DNA of 64,000 nucleotides from NCBI GenBank assembly GCA_002418835.1, contig DIEX01000023.1:2129-66128 (forward strand), read 5' to 3'. Within the stretch, counting starts at the first letter, position 1. Each line of letters starts with the position of its first letter. Of this stretch, positions 9,012 to 16,878 are shown piece after piece. Under the pieces are notes generated by a model, which was given only the letters and a program-made list of their open reading frames with translations, was not told the origin of the DNA and made no database searches. This DNA comes from Spirochaetia bacterium UBA5763. Lineage in GTDB: Bacteria > Spirochaetota > UBA4802 > UBA5550. The position numbers were made by a program, and so were the translations under genes.

Positions 9012-9710
9012 ATGGAGTTTAAACCTATTCAGCAGCAGAAAATTTATGAACAGATTGTTGAACAGATAAAAGTGATGATAACCGAAGGGAATCTGAAACC
9101 GGGTGATAAACTTCCCGCAGAAAGGGTGCTTGCAGAAAACCTTAATGTAAGCAGGGCATCTGTCCGTGAAGCTTTAAGTGCACTGCACCTGCTGGGTATT
9201 CTGGAGATAAAACCGGGCGAAGGGACTTTTATAAAACAGAGTGATGTAAATTCAATCATTCAGCCACTTGCTCTTCTTTTACTTATGGAGAGAGATACTG
9301 TTCTGGAGATCCTTCAGGTAAGAAAAGGATTGGAGGTGGAATCTGCCGGGCTTGCAGCGATCAATGCGACTGATGATGATCTTAAAAAACTCGGGAAAAT
9401 AATCGATGATATGGAGAGACAGATGCTTAAGTCCGCACTGGGAGAGTTTACAGACTGGGAGTTTCATTTTGCTCTGGCGCATGCCACACGTAATTCACTT
9501 CTTGTAAGACTGATGAATACCATATCTGATACTATGCACAAATCAATTAAGATCAACAGAGAAAAGCTGTTTAAAAAGGAAGGTAATCAGCAGGCTCTTT
9601 TCCGGCAGCATCTGGCAGTATATGAAGCTGTTAAAAACAGAGATGTTGAAATGGCGCGACTGAAAATGTATGAGCATCTTACATATGCCGAGGAGGAGAT
9701 GCAGCAGTGA
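9012..9710 (+). CDS. FadR/LldR-type GntR-family transcriptional regulator
   Basis: A 232-residue regulator with an N-terminal winged helix-turn-helix (LPAERVLAENLNVSRASVREALSALHLLG, wing at GEGTFIK) and a C-terminal all-helical FCD ligand domain (ELRxxLE-like helix at LQVRKGLEVESAGLAA, then DWEFHFALAHATRN). FCD regulators of this group (LldR, PdhR, GlcC) respond to lactate, pyruvate or glycolate. The location next to the lactate/pyruvate genes and the chemoreceptor supports control of that region. AGGAGATGGGGTAGAG precedes the ATG. It has about 130 bp of upstream DNA and may have its own promoter. Confidence 0.9.
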   Translation: MEFKPIQQQKIYEQIVEQIKVMITEGNLKPGDKLPAERVLAENLNVSRASVREALSALHLLGILEIKPGEGTFIKQSDVNSIIQPLALLLLMERDTVLEILQVRKGLEVESAGLAAINATDDDLKKLGKIIDDMERQMLKSALGEFTDWEFHFALAHATRNSLLVRLMNTISDTMHKSIKINREKLFKKEGNQQALFRQHLAVYEAVKNRDVEMARLKMYEHLTYAEEEMQQ

Positions 9711-9864
9711 TGTCTGAATTTAAGGTTAATTTTATTGACAAAAAATATTACTTGCATTTAGGTGCTGGAATGCCTGAATACAGAAAAGGAAACTGCGGAT
9801 GTTCGCGTGATATTTATTTTAAATTGAATATTAAAAATTTATTATAAAAAGTTAAAATTCAAAG
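9711..9864 (+). other. Intergenic region between the regulator and apbE
   Basis: AT-rich DNA with a TTGACA box at 9735-9740, a possible -35. No good -10 is seen at the usual spacing (TTAGGT at 9758). No terminator or small gene was recognised, and apbE lacks a strong ribosome binding site. Confidence 0.3.
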
Positions 9865-10881
9865 ATGATTAACCGGTCTAAAGGATGCTTTGTAATACTG
9901 TTTCTGATGTTTTTATTGTCCTGTGGAGGTAAAGCAGCAGTTGTCAGTCGTATGCTTCTCGGTACGGTTGTAACAATTACAATATCAGATAAAAATGATA
10001 ATTCAGTTGAGCTTTTTAATCTTGCATTTAATGAGATAGAAAAAATACAAAGAGATTTCAGTTTATACAGCAATGATTCTGAAATTTCAATGATAAACAG
10101 GAAAGCATATCCCGGGCCTCTGAAGGTCAGTAATGAACTGTTTTTTCTGATAAAAAGCTCTCTTGATGTCTCGGAAAAAACAGGTGGTGCGTTTGATATT
10201 ACATGGGCGTCATCGGGAAAACTGTGGGATTTTTCAGTAGAGGGTTTTACCCCTCCTGATGATTCAAAGATTAAAAGTATTCTGCCTCTGATATCATATA
10301 AGAATATCAGAATTGATGAAAGCAGCAATTCTATAAGATTTCTGAAAAAAGATACAAAAATAGGTCTGGGGGCTGTTGCCAAGGGTTATGCTGTTAAGAA
10401 AGCGGTTTCCGCTCTCAGAAGCAGGGGAGTCAAAGGCGCAATTGTCGCCTGCGCAGGAGATATTCAGGTAATAGGTGATTATAATGGAAGGAGCTGGAAA
10501 GCCGGAATCCGGGATCCGCGCGGTAATTCTGTAATTGCGACTTTTCTGATGGATGACGGGGAGGCTGTTTCAACCAGCGGTGATTATGAAAGATTCAGGA
10601 TTGTTAATGGCAGGAGATATCACCACATAATAGATCCTTCAACCGGGTACCCTGCTGATTCAGGGCTTATATCTGTAACGGTTTTCAGCCATGACCCTGT
10701 TGTTTCGGATGCGTACTCAACGGCATTTTTTGTGTCAGGAATTGACAGGACAAAGAGGGTACTTTTAACAATGAGTGATATATCAGCCGTTCTTGTTGAT
10801 AACAATATGAATGTTTATGTTTCCTCGAATATTAAGGGGAAATTGCAGTTCAGGGAAAACCTGAATGTGATTTATTTTTAA
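9865..10881 (+). CDS. apbE: ApbE-type FAD:protein FMN transferase, lipoprotein
   Basis: A 338-residue exported flavin transferase that attaches FMN through a phosphoester to a Thr/Ser in target proteins such as RnfD and RnfG. The N terminus is a lipoprotein signal (hydrophobic stretch, lipobox LLSC near residue 20). Family motifs are MLLGTVVTI, the SEIS segment, GAVAKGYAVKKA (flavin site), ACAGDIQVIG and HIIDPSTGYPAD. It lies 69 bp upstream of the rseC-like gene and the rnf operon, whose RnfD and RnfG carry the SGAT/TGAT-type acceptor motifs. The function is therefore well supported by sequence and context. Confidence 0.94.
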   Translation: MINRSKGCFVILFLMFLLSCGGKAAVVSRMLLGTVVTITISDKNDNSVELFNLAFNEIEKIQRDFSLYSNDSEISMINRKAYPGPLKVSNELFFLIKSSLDVSEKTGGAFDITWASSGKLWDFSVEGFTPPDDSKIKSILPLISYKNIRIDESSNSIRFLKKDTKIGLGAVAKGYAVKKAVSALRSRGVKGAIVACAGDIQVIGDYNGRSWKAGIRDPRGNSVIATFLMDDGEAVSTSGDYERFRIVNGRRYHHIIDPSTGYPADSGLISVTVFSHDPVVSDAYSTAFFVSGIDRTKRVLLTMSDISAVLVDNNMNVYVSSNIKGKLQFRENLNVIYF

Positions 10882-10950
10882 TTCTAACATTCTTGACAAA
10901 ATCTGGACTCGGAAGGATTTTTTTTCTATTATAAATCATGCGGAGATTTT

Positions 10951-11379
10951 ATGCAGACAGATATACAGGAAGATGTTCAGGAAGGTTTTATTTTAAAACT
11001 TGATGGAGATTTCGCTAAAATCAGGGTTTCGGGCCATGCTGATTGCGATAATTGCCAATCCTGCAATGTGGCAAATATGGAGATACTTGCCTATAATTCC
11101 ATTAAGGCGGGAATGGGGCAGAAGGTGAAGTTTATTATGATCCAGGAGAACATGATCAGAATATCTTTTATGCTTTTTATTCTCCCCCTGCTTTCTATTT
11201 TTGCGGGTCTTTATGCCGGTTCTATAGCGGCTTTATATATTCCTTTTAATGAAACAGCGTTTATGACTATCGGAGCGTTTCTGTTTCTTGCGGCAGCGAT
11301 TGTTATCATATATTTTTATGATAAAAGATATAAGCGTAACAAATCAAATTTTCCTCAAGTAATCGAAGTAATCAAGTGA
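10951..11379 (+). CDS. rseC: RseC/MucC-like membrane protein
   Basis: A 142-residue protein with a soluble N-terminal domain holding a cysteine cluster (CDNCQSC, near residue 30) and two transmembrane helices (about 70-92 and 96-120), ending in a basic tail. This is the layout of the RseC/MucC family, commonly encoded with rnf/rsx genes. In Escherichia coli RseC belongs to the system that reduces SoxR. The stop overlaps the region of the rnfC start, so it is the leading gene of the rnf operon. A TTGACA box lies at 10893-10898, 58 bp upstream, without a convincing -10. The biochemical role here is unknown; cluster maturation or control of Rnf is a guess. Confidence 0.8.
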   Translation: MQTDIQEDVQEGFILKLDGDFAKIRVSGHADCDNCQSCNVANMEILAYNSIKAGMGQKVKFIMIQENMIRISFMLFILPLLSIFAGLYAGSIAALYIPFNETAFMTIGAFLFLAAAIVIIYFYDKRYKRNKSNFPQVIEVIK

Positions 11380-11390
11380 ATGAGGTAACT

Positions 11391-12725
11391 ATGCTTAAAA
11401 TAAAAAAAGGCGGAGTTCATCCGCATGATGAAAAAGAGAGTACAGAGCACAAGAAGATTGAAGCTCTTCCTGTCCCCTCAAAACTCTTTATCCCTCTGCG
11501 ACAGCATATAGGGGAACCGGCTGTACCTGTTGTTAAAGCAGGTGATATGGTTAAAAAAGGGCAGGTGGTTGCAGAATCCCCTGACGGCAGAGCTACACCG
11601 GTACACAGTTCCACATCAGGCAAGGTGGCTGAGATTGGCAACTATATGCACCCGCTCTACGGGTTGTCGCCATGTGTGGTTATCGAATCTGACGGTCTTG
11701 ACGAGTGGCAGGAGAATCTCCTCACAGAGAGAAACTGGGAAACTCTTTCCAATGCCGAGATGATCGATATCATTTTTAAAAACGGTATTGTAGGTATGGG
11801 GGGAGCGGGATTCCCGACACACATTAAATTATCACCTCCGAAAGATAAGCAAATCGATACGCTTATAGTAAACGGAGCCGAATGTGAACCTTATCTTACG
11901 TCAGACTACCGGATGATGATGGAATTCTCTGATGAAGTTATTAAGGGTACTCTCATTACCATGAAGATTCTTAATGTTAAGACCTGCTACATCGGTATTG
12001 AGCATAACAAGCCTGATGCGATTAAACTCCTTACTGAAAAGTGCAAGGGGACCCCGATTCAGATTGTTGAGCTTGAAACAAGGTATCCCCAGGGAGCGGA
12101 GAAGATGATGATTAAGGTCATCACAGGCCGTGAAGTCCCATCCGGAAAACTCCCCATGGATGTGGGATGTGCCGTACAGAATATCGGTACACTTAAAGCT
12201 ATTACAGAAGCTGTGGAGAAAAATATCCCTCTTATCGAAAGAGTAGTTACTGTTGCAGGTAAAACAGTAAAAGATCCGAAAAACCTCATGGTAAAACTGG
12301 GTACTCCTTTTAAAGAGATGTTTGAATACTGTGGCGGATTTATAGCTCCTAACGGCAAGATTATAATGGGCGGCCCTATGATGGGTATGGCGCAGGTGAA
12401 TCTTGAATCAGTAGTAATCAAGGCAGCTTCCGGTATTGTTTCAATAGCGGATAATGACGTTGATTATCAGCCGGAGAAAGCCTGTATAAGATGCGGCCGC
12501 TGCGTGGAAGTCTGCACAATGGGTCTCAGGCCTAACATATTAAGTATATTAAGCGAGAAGGGACAGCATCAGACAGCTCAGACAGATTACGATCTCATGG
12601 ATTGTGTTGAATGCGGCTGCTGCTATTATGTATGCCCTTCAAGAAGAAATATTGTTCATTATATCAGGCAGTCCAAGGCAAAGAATGCTATGCTCAGGGC
12701 TGCGGCAAAAACAGGGAGTAAATGA
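11391..12725 (+). CDS. rnfC: Rnf complex subunit RnfC
   Basis: The 444-residue peripheral subunit of the ion-translocating ferredoxin:NAD+ oxidoreductase, carrying the NAD(H)/FMN site. It has an N-terminal barrel-sandwich region and a GGAGFPTHIKL segment resembling the Nqo1 flavoprotein of complex I. Two 4Fe-4S motifs stand near the C terminus (CIRCGRCVEVCTMGL and CVECGCCYYVCP). ATG 11391 with TGAGGT just upstream is preferred; an in-frame GTG at 11376 is the alternative start. Its stop overlaps the rnfD ATG. The order rnfCDGEAB is that of clostridial and acetogen operons rather than the rsxABCDGE order of Escherichia coli. Confidence 0.96.
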   Translation: MLKIKKGGVHPHDEKESTEHKKIEALPVPSKLFIPLRQHIGEPAVPVVKAGDMVKKGQVVAESPDGRATPVHSSTSGKVAEIGNYMHPLYGLSPCVVIESDGLDEWQENLLTERNWETLSNAEMIDIIFKNGIVGMGGAGFPTHIKLSPPKDKQIDTLIVNGAECEPYLTSDYRMMMEFSDEVIKGTLITMKILNVKTCYIGIEHNKPDAIKLLTEKCKGTPIQIVELETRYPQGAEKMMIKVITGREVPSGKLPMDVGCAVQNIGTLKAITEAVEKNIPLIERVVTVAGKTVKDPKNLMVKLGTPFKEMFEYCGGFIAPNGKIIMGGPMMGMAQVNLESVVIKAASGIVSIADNDVDYQPEKACIRCGRCVEVCTMGLRPNILSILSEKGQHQTAQTDYDLMDCVECGCCYYVCPSRRNIVHYIRQSKAKNAMLRAAAKTGSK

Positions 12726-13801
12726 TGGATCCAAAAGATAATAAAGTTAATCAGACACCGGAAAAACTTATAGTCACATCATCTCCGCACGTTCATGACA
12801 CGGAAAGTGTAACCAAGATTATGTGGATTGTAAATCTGACTCTCCTTCCGGCTGCGGTATTTTCAGTTATAAACTTCGGCCTTCCGGCGCTTGTAACTAT
12901 GCTTCTCTGTATCGCAGGTTCTGTAGCGTTTGAGGCTGCTATACAGCACTGGAGAAAGAAGGAGATTACTGTAAGCGACGGGAGTGCTGTACTTACAGGT
13001 CTTCTTATGGCAATGTGCCTCCCTCCGTCTATTCCGTGGTATATACCCCTTGTGGGTTCATTTGCCGCCATAGGTATTGCAAAGCATACAATGGGGGGCC
13101 TCGGGCATAATATATTCAACCCGGCACACATAGGCCGTGCTTTTGTTATGGCCAGTTATCCTGTTGCAATGACAACATGGGCTGTAACCCGTATCGGTAA
13201 AGAGGGTGATTTTCCCGGAGCAATGGGGAAAATCGCGAGCCTTGATGCGGTCACTGGAGCAACTCCTCTTGGTATCCTCAAACAGCAGGGCTACCAGGCG
13301 CTTGTTGATTCATTCGGCAGCCAGGCCGCAATGTATAAAGCTCTCCTTATCGGCAACAGAGGGGGGAGTCTTGGTGAGACTTCTGCGATTCTCCTGATTA
13401 TTGGAGGGCTGATTCTTATCGCAAAGAAATATATCAAATGGCAGGTACCTGTTGTAATGATCGGAACTGTTGGGATTCTGACATGGATACTTGGCGGAAA
13501 GGTTGACGGAAAACTGGTACTGTTTACAGGGGATCCGATACTGCATATGATTTCAGGGGGCCTTATAATCGGCGCATTTTTTATGGCTACTGATATGGTA
13601 ACAACTCCGATAACCACAAAAGGTCAGATTATTTTTGCTGTGGGGTGCGGTGTTATTACGGTACTCATCAGGCTTTACGGCGGATATCCTGAAGGCGTAT
13701 GCTATTCCATACTGCTGATGAACGCGGTAACTCCGCTAATCGACAGGTATGTATACCCTAAAAAATTCGGTTCAATCCCTGAGCCGGCTAAAAGGAGATA
13801 G
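12722..13801 (+). CDS. rnfD: Rnf complex subunit RnfD
   Basis: A 359-residue integral membrane subunit with about nine or ten hydrophobic helices. The flavin attachment motif VTGATPLG (near residue 182) is the site where ApbE links FMN to threonine. Other family blocks are GGLGHNIFNPAHIGRA and the ATDMVTTPIT segment near the end. It overlaps rnfC (ATGA) and lies 2 bp ahead of rnfG. It is part of the membrane ion path together with RnfA, E and G. Confidence 0.96.
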   Translation: MMDPKDNKVNQTPEKLIVTSSPHVHDTESVTKIMWIVNLTLLPAAVFSVINFGLPALVTMLLCIAGSVAFEAAIQHWRKKEITVSDGSAVLTGLLMAMCLPPSIPWYIPLVGSFAAIGIAKHTMGGLGHNIFNPAHIGRAFVMASYPVAMTTWAVTRIGKEGDFPGAMGKIASLDAVTGATPLGILKQQGYQALVDSFGSQAAMYKALLIGNRGGSLGETSAILLIIGGLILIAKKYIKWQVPVVMIGTVGILTWILGGKVDGKLVLFTGDPILHMISGGLIIGAFFMATDMVTTPITTKGQIIFAVGCGVITVLIRLYGGYPEGVCYSILLMNAVTPLIDRYVYPKKFGSIPEPAKRR

Positions 13802-13803
13802 AA

Positions 13804-14364
13804 ATGACTCATACAGATCACAATGATAACAGTATGTTCAGGATTACTCTGAATCTGACTCTCGCAGCATTTCTATCCGGTGTGATTATTGCAGTTGTAT
13901 TTTATTTAACAGCACCAATAGCGGAGATTCAGAGAATAAAAATGAAGGAACAGTCTATGAAAGAACTGATTCCTGAAGCGACTTCTTTTTCCCCCATTCA
14001 GGGTAAAGAGGAATGGTTCAAGGCTGAAAAAGATGGACAGCTTTTAGCTTATCTGATTCTTGCAAGTGAAAAGGGCTTTGACGGCCATGTTAAAATGTTT
14101 GTCGGAGCAACTCCGGATCAGAAGGTTATAGGCTTTAAAGTTCTTTCACATAAAGAGACCCCGGGTCTTGGAGATCAGGCGTTCAAACCGAAATTTGCCG
14201 ACCAGTTCACAGGCAAGGGTTATCAGCAGCTTGAACTTGTTAAGATTCAGGAGGAGGGCAAGATTACAGCGGTTACAGGCGCTACTATTACATCACGCGC
14301 AGTTACCAATGGAATCAAACATGCCCTTGTTGAACTTGAAAAATATCTAAATGAAAGTAAATAA
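13804..14364 (+). CDS. rnfG: Rnf complex subunit RnfG
   Basis: A 186-residue subunit with one N-terminal transmembrane helix (about 17-37) and an extracytoplasmic FMN-binding domain. The ETPGLGDQAF segment and the attachment motif VTGATITSRAV near residue 160 mark the covalent FMN site used by ApbE. The gene is packed 2 bp after rnfD and 9 bp before the rnfE ATG. The length is typical of the family. Confidence 0.96.
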   Translation: MTHTDHNDNSMFRITLNLTLAAFLSGVIIAVVFYLTAPIAEIQRIKMKEQSMKELIPEATSFSPIQGKEEWFKAEKDGQLLAYLILASEKGFDGHVKMFVGATPDQKVIGFKVLSHKETPGLGDQAFKPKFADQFTGKGYQQLELVKIQEEGKITAVTGATITSRAVTNGIKHALVELEKYLNESK

Positions 14365-14373
14365 GAGGTGCGG

Positions 14374-15006
14374 ATGAATCTGTGGAAGGAGTTTACTAAA
14401 GGTTTAATTGCTGAAAATCCTATTTTCAGACTGGCACTGAGTCTCTGCCCCGCGCTTGCTGTAACATCAAATGTTTATAACGCGCTTGGTATGGGCCTCA
14501 CTGTAATGTTTGTTATAACATGTAATAACATTTCTGTATCCACATTCAGGAATGTTATTCACCCGAAGGTGAGGGTTCCTGTTTATATTATATCTATTGC
14601 TACAATTGTAACTGTTGCAATGCTTGTACTTGAGGCATTTCTTCCGGTACTTTTTAAAGAACTGGGAATTTACCTTTCGCTTGTTGTTGTTTTCGCAATA
14701 ATTCTTGCAAGGGCCGAGGTCTTCGCTGCGAAAAATAAGGTCATACCTGCGATGGTTGACGGACTCGGTATGGGTGCAGGTTTTACCCTGGGTATGGTAA
14801 CTATCGGCGGAATCAGGGAGATAATCGGTAATGGATCTTTTTTCGGCTATCAGTTGCTTGGAAGCTGGTATCACCCGCCTCTTATAGTAATTCTCGCTCC
14901 TGGGGGGTTTATTGTGATTGGCTTTATTATTGGTGCTATGAATCTCTCTGAAAAACGCAAGAAAGAGAAGATGGAAAAAACTGCAGCAGCTGGAGGTAAC
15001 ATATGA
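14374..15006 (+). CDS. rnfE: Rnf complex subunit RnfE
   Basis: A 210-residue membrane subunit with six helices, of the RnfE/NqrD family. Recognisable blocks are PIFRLALSLCPALAVT at the N terminus and DGLGMGAGFTLG in the middle. ATG 14374 is preferred over the GTG at 14368 because AGAGG at 14364-14368 then serves as ribosome binding site. The stop overlaps the rnfA start (ATGA). RnfE and RnfA are homologous, inverted halves of the ion channel. Confidence 0.95.
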   Translation: MNLWKEFTKGLIAENPIFRLALSLCPALAVTSNVYNALGMGLTVMFVITCNNISVSTFRNVIHPKVRVPVYIISIATIVTVAMLVLEAFLPVLFKELGIYLSLVVVFAIILARAEVFAAKNKVIPAMVDGLGMGAGFTLGMVTIGGIREIIGNGSFFGYQLLGSWYHPPLIVILAPGGFIVIGFIIGAMNLSEKRKKEKMEKTAAAGGNI

Positions 15007-15584
15007 CAGAATATTTTCTGCTTTTTTTAAGTGCAGCGATAGTTAATAACTTTGTTTTATCAAGATACCTGGGGCTCTGTATATTTTTTGGTGTATCTAA
15101 AAACTTTCACGCCTCTTCGAGTATGGGATTGGCTATTATTTCTATTATCACCATGAGTTCAATGCTTACATGGGTGATTGAACATTTCATTCTTCAGCCT
15201 CTCGGTTTATATTTCCTTAGAATGATTGTCTTTGTTGTTGTTATTGCAGTTTTCGTTCAGCTGCTTGAAATGGTGATTAAAAAGTTCATGCCCACTCTCT
15301 ATAATATCTGGGGGATATACCTTCTTCTTGTTGCAACAAACTGCGTAATCCTCGGCGTGCCTATCATTAACTCAGAGGAGCATTTTACTTTTCTTAAGAG
15401 TACAGTCAATGCTCTCGGTTCAGGAACAGGTTTTGCCATTGCGCTTATTCTATTCGCAAGTTTAAGGGAAAAGCTTCAATTCTCTGACGTTCCAAAGAGT
15501 CTTGAAGGGCTTGGTATAGCTTTTATACTGGCGGGTATGCTGGCTCTGGCTTTCCAGGGTTTCAGCGGTATGATTCCGCTATAA
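15003..15584 (+). CDS. rnfA: Rnf complex subunit RnfA
   Basis: A 193-residue, six-helix membrane protein of the RnfA/NqrE family. It begins with the block FLLFLSAAIVNNFVLSRYLG and has TNCVILGVP in the fourth or fifth helix. The conserved cysteines of these blocks (LGLC and TNC) are the kind that hold a membrane-embedded Fe-S cluster between RnfA and RnfE. It overlaps rnfE by 4 bp and lies 18 bp before rnfB with AAAGGAG between them. Confidence 0.96.
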   Translation: MTEYFLLFLSAAIVNNFVLSRYLGLCIFFGVSKNFHASSSMGLAIISIITMSSMLTWVIEHFILQPLGLYFLRMIVFVVVIAVFVQLLEMVIKKFMPTLYNIWGIYLLLVATNCVILGVPIINSEEHFTFLKSTVNALGSGTGFAIALILFASLREKLQFSDVPKSLEGLGIAFILAGMLALAFQGFSGMIPL

Positions 15585-15602
15585 TGTTATAAAGGAGCAG
15601 AT

Positions 15603-16451
15603 ATGATAACAGCAATATATGCAGTATTGGCGATGGTTGGATTAGGCATTTTTTTCGGCTTTTTCATATCATTCGCAAATAAGAAATGGGCGGTTGAAAT
15701 TGACCCTCGAATTCATGAAGTTGAGGATGCTCTTCCAAAAGGGCAGTGCGGCGCCTGCGGATATCCGGGGTGTATGGCTTACGCTGAAGCAGTTGTAACT
15801 AACGCGGATGTTCCGCCGAATCTTTGTGCGCCGGGAAAAGATGCCGTAGCTCAGAAGGTCGCGGAAATTACAGGCAAAAAAGCTGAAGCTATGGAGCCGA
15901 AAATTGCCTTTGTAAGGTGTGCAGGTACTTATGAAAAGGCAGTGAGAACATCTTTATACAAAGGTATATCTGACTGTGTTTCCGCTAATATGCTTCAGGG
16001 CGGAGATAAAGGATGTACATACGGATGTCTCGGTTACGGCACATGCGTTAAAGTATGTATGTTTGACGCACTAAAAATGAGTCCTGAGGGTATCCCTGTA
16101 GTTAATCCTGATAAATGTACAGGCTGCGGAAAATGCACAACTGTTTGTCCGAGAGCAATAATTACGCTTGTATCTCCTGATGTTATGGTAAAAGTTAACT
16201 GTAACTCAAAAGATAAAGGTGCCGTGGTCAGGAAGAACTGTAAAGCCGGATGTATCGGCTGTGGTCTCTGTGCGAAAGAGTGTCCCTATGGCGCGATTAA
16301 AATTGAGAATTTCCTTGCCATAGTAGACAGTTCCATCTGTAAAGAAAAATGCTCAGATCCTGTCTGTCTGGCGAAATGCCCCACAAAGGCAATCCGGCCT
16401 GCAATATGGGGTGTTGTACCGGGTAAAGAGGTGGCTGAAGCCCAGGTCTGA
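15603..16451 (+). CDS. rnfB: Rnf complex subunit RnfB, long multi-cluster form
   Basis: The 282-residue ferredoxin-accepting subunit. An N-terminal membrane helix (about 3-24) is followed by the RnfB motif GQCGACGYPGC. A cysteine-rich region then holds several 4Fe-4S motifs: GCLGYGTCVKVCMF, CTGCGKCTTVCP and CIGCGLCAKECP, plus CKEKCSDPVCLAKCP. This many clusters is typical of the Rnf of anaerobes such as Acetobacterium rather than the shorter proteobacterial form. It is the last gene of the operon and is followed by a terminator 22 bp later. It would receive electrons from ferredoxin reduced by the pyruvate oxidoreductase encoded at the left edge. Confidence 0.96.
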   Translation: MITAIYAVLAMVGLGIFFGFFISFANKKWAVEIDPRIHEVEDALPKGQCGACGYPGCMAYAEAVVTNADVPPNLCAPGKDAVAQKVAEITGKKAEAMEPKIAFVRCAGTYEKAVRTSLYKGISDCVSANMLQGGDKGCTYGCLGYGTCVKVCMFDALKMSPEGIPVVNPDKCTGCGKCTTVCPRAIITLVSPDVMVKVNCNSKDKGAVVRKNCKAGCIGCGLCAKECPYGAIKIENFLAIVDSSICKEKCSDPVCLAKCPTKAIRPAIWGVVPGKEVAEAQV

Positions 16452-16473
16452 TTACTGAAATCTCTATGTATCG

Positions 16474-16530
16474 AAAAAACCGGGAATGACATGCTTTACT
16501 GGTGTCATTATCCGGTTTTTTTATTTTAAA
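16474..16530 (+). terminator. Terminator of the rnf operon
   Basis: An inverted repeat with outer arms AAAAAACCGG and CCGGTTTTTT and an inner arm pair AATGACA/TGTCATT, followed by T-rich sequence. It lies 22 bp after the rnfB stop. Confidence 0.85.
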
Positions 16531-16878
16531 CCGTAATCCCGCTATTTTGAAATTTCTGCTCTGTATATAACTTCTGATCCCCGGGAATATTCCATCTGTA
16601 AATAATCGTTCATAATCTTCTAATACTGTGATACAATCATTGTTGATGTAAGGTTTTTAATGGTAAACCAATATAATAATTTGAATTATAACAAAAAATT
16701 TAACTCATGATTAAATAACTTGACTGTCAGTTAAATAATAGCCATGATTATAAATCCGGAGTTGATAAACATTCACTGTTTTACCGGTTTATATTATATG
16801 TTTTATCACCGATTATTGCCCTTAATCTGACTGCTTATAGTAGCAAAAAATAAAGATTAATACTAAGGGAGGTCCGTT
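16531..16878. promoter_or_regulatory. Non-coding upstream region of the acyl-CoA synthetase gene
   Basis: About 350 bp without a credible gene. It contains TTGACT at 16720-16725, a possible -35 with a weak CATGAT 17 bases on. That TTGACT is part of a short dyad (TTGACTGTCAG). Two copies of CATGATTA flank it, at about 16706 and 16743. The arrangement could be a regulated promoter, but no consensus was matched. Confidence 0.35.
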
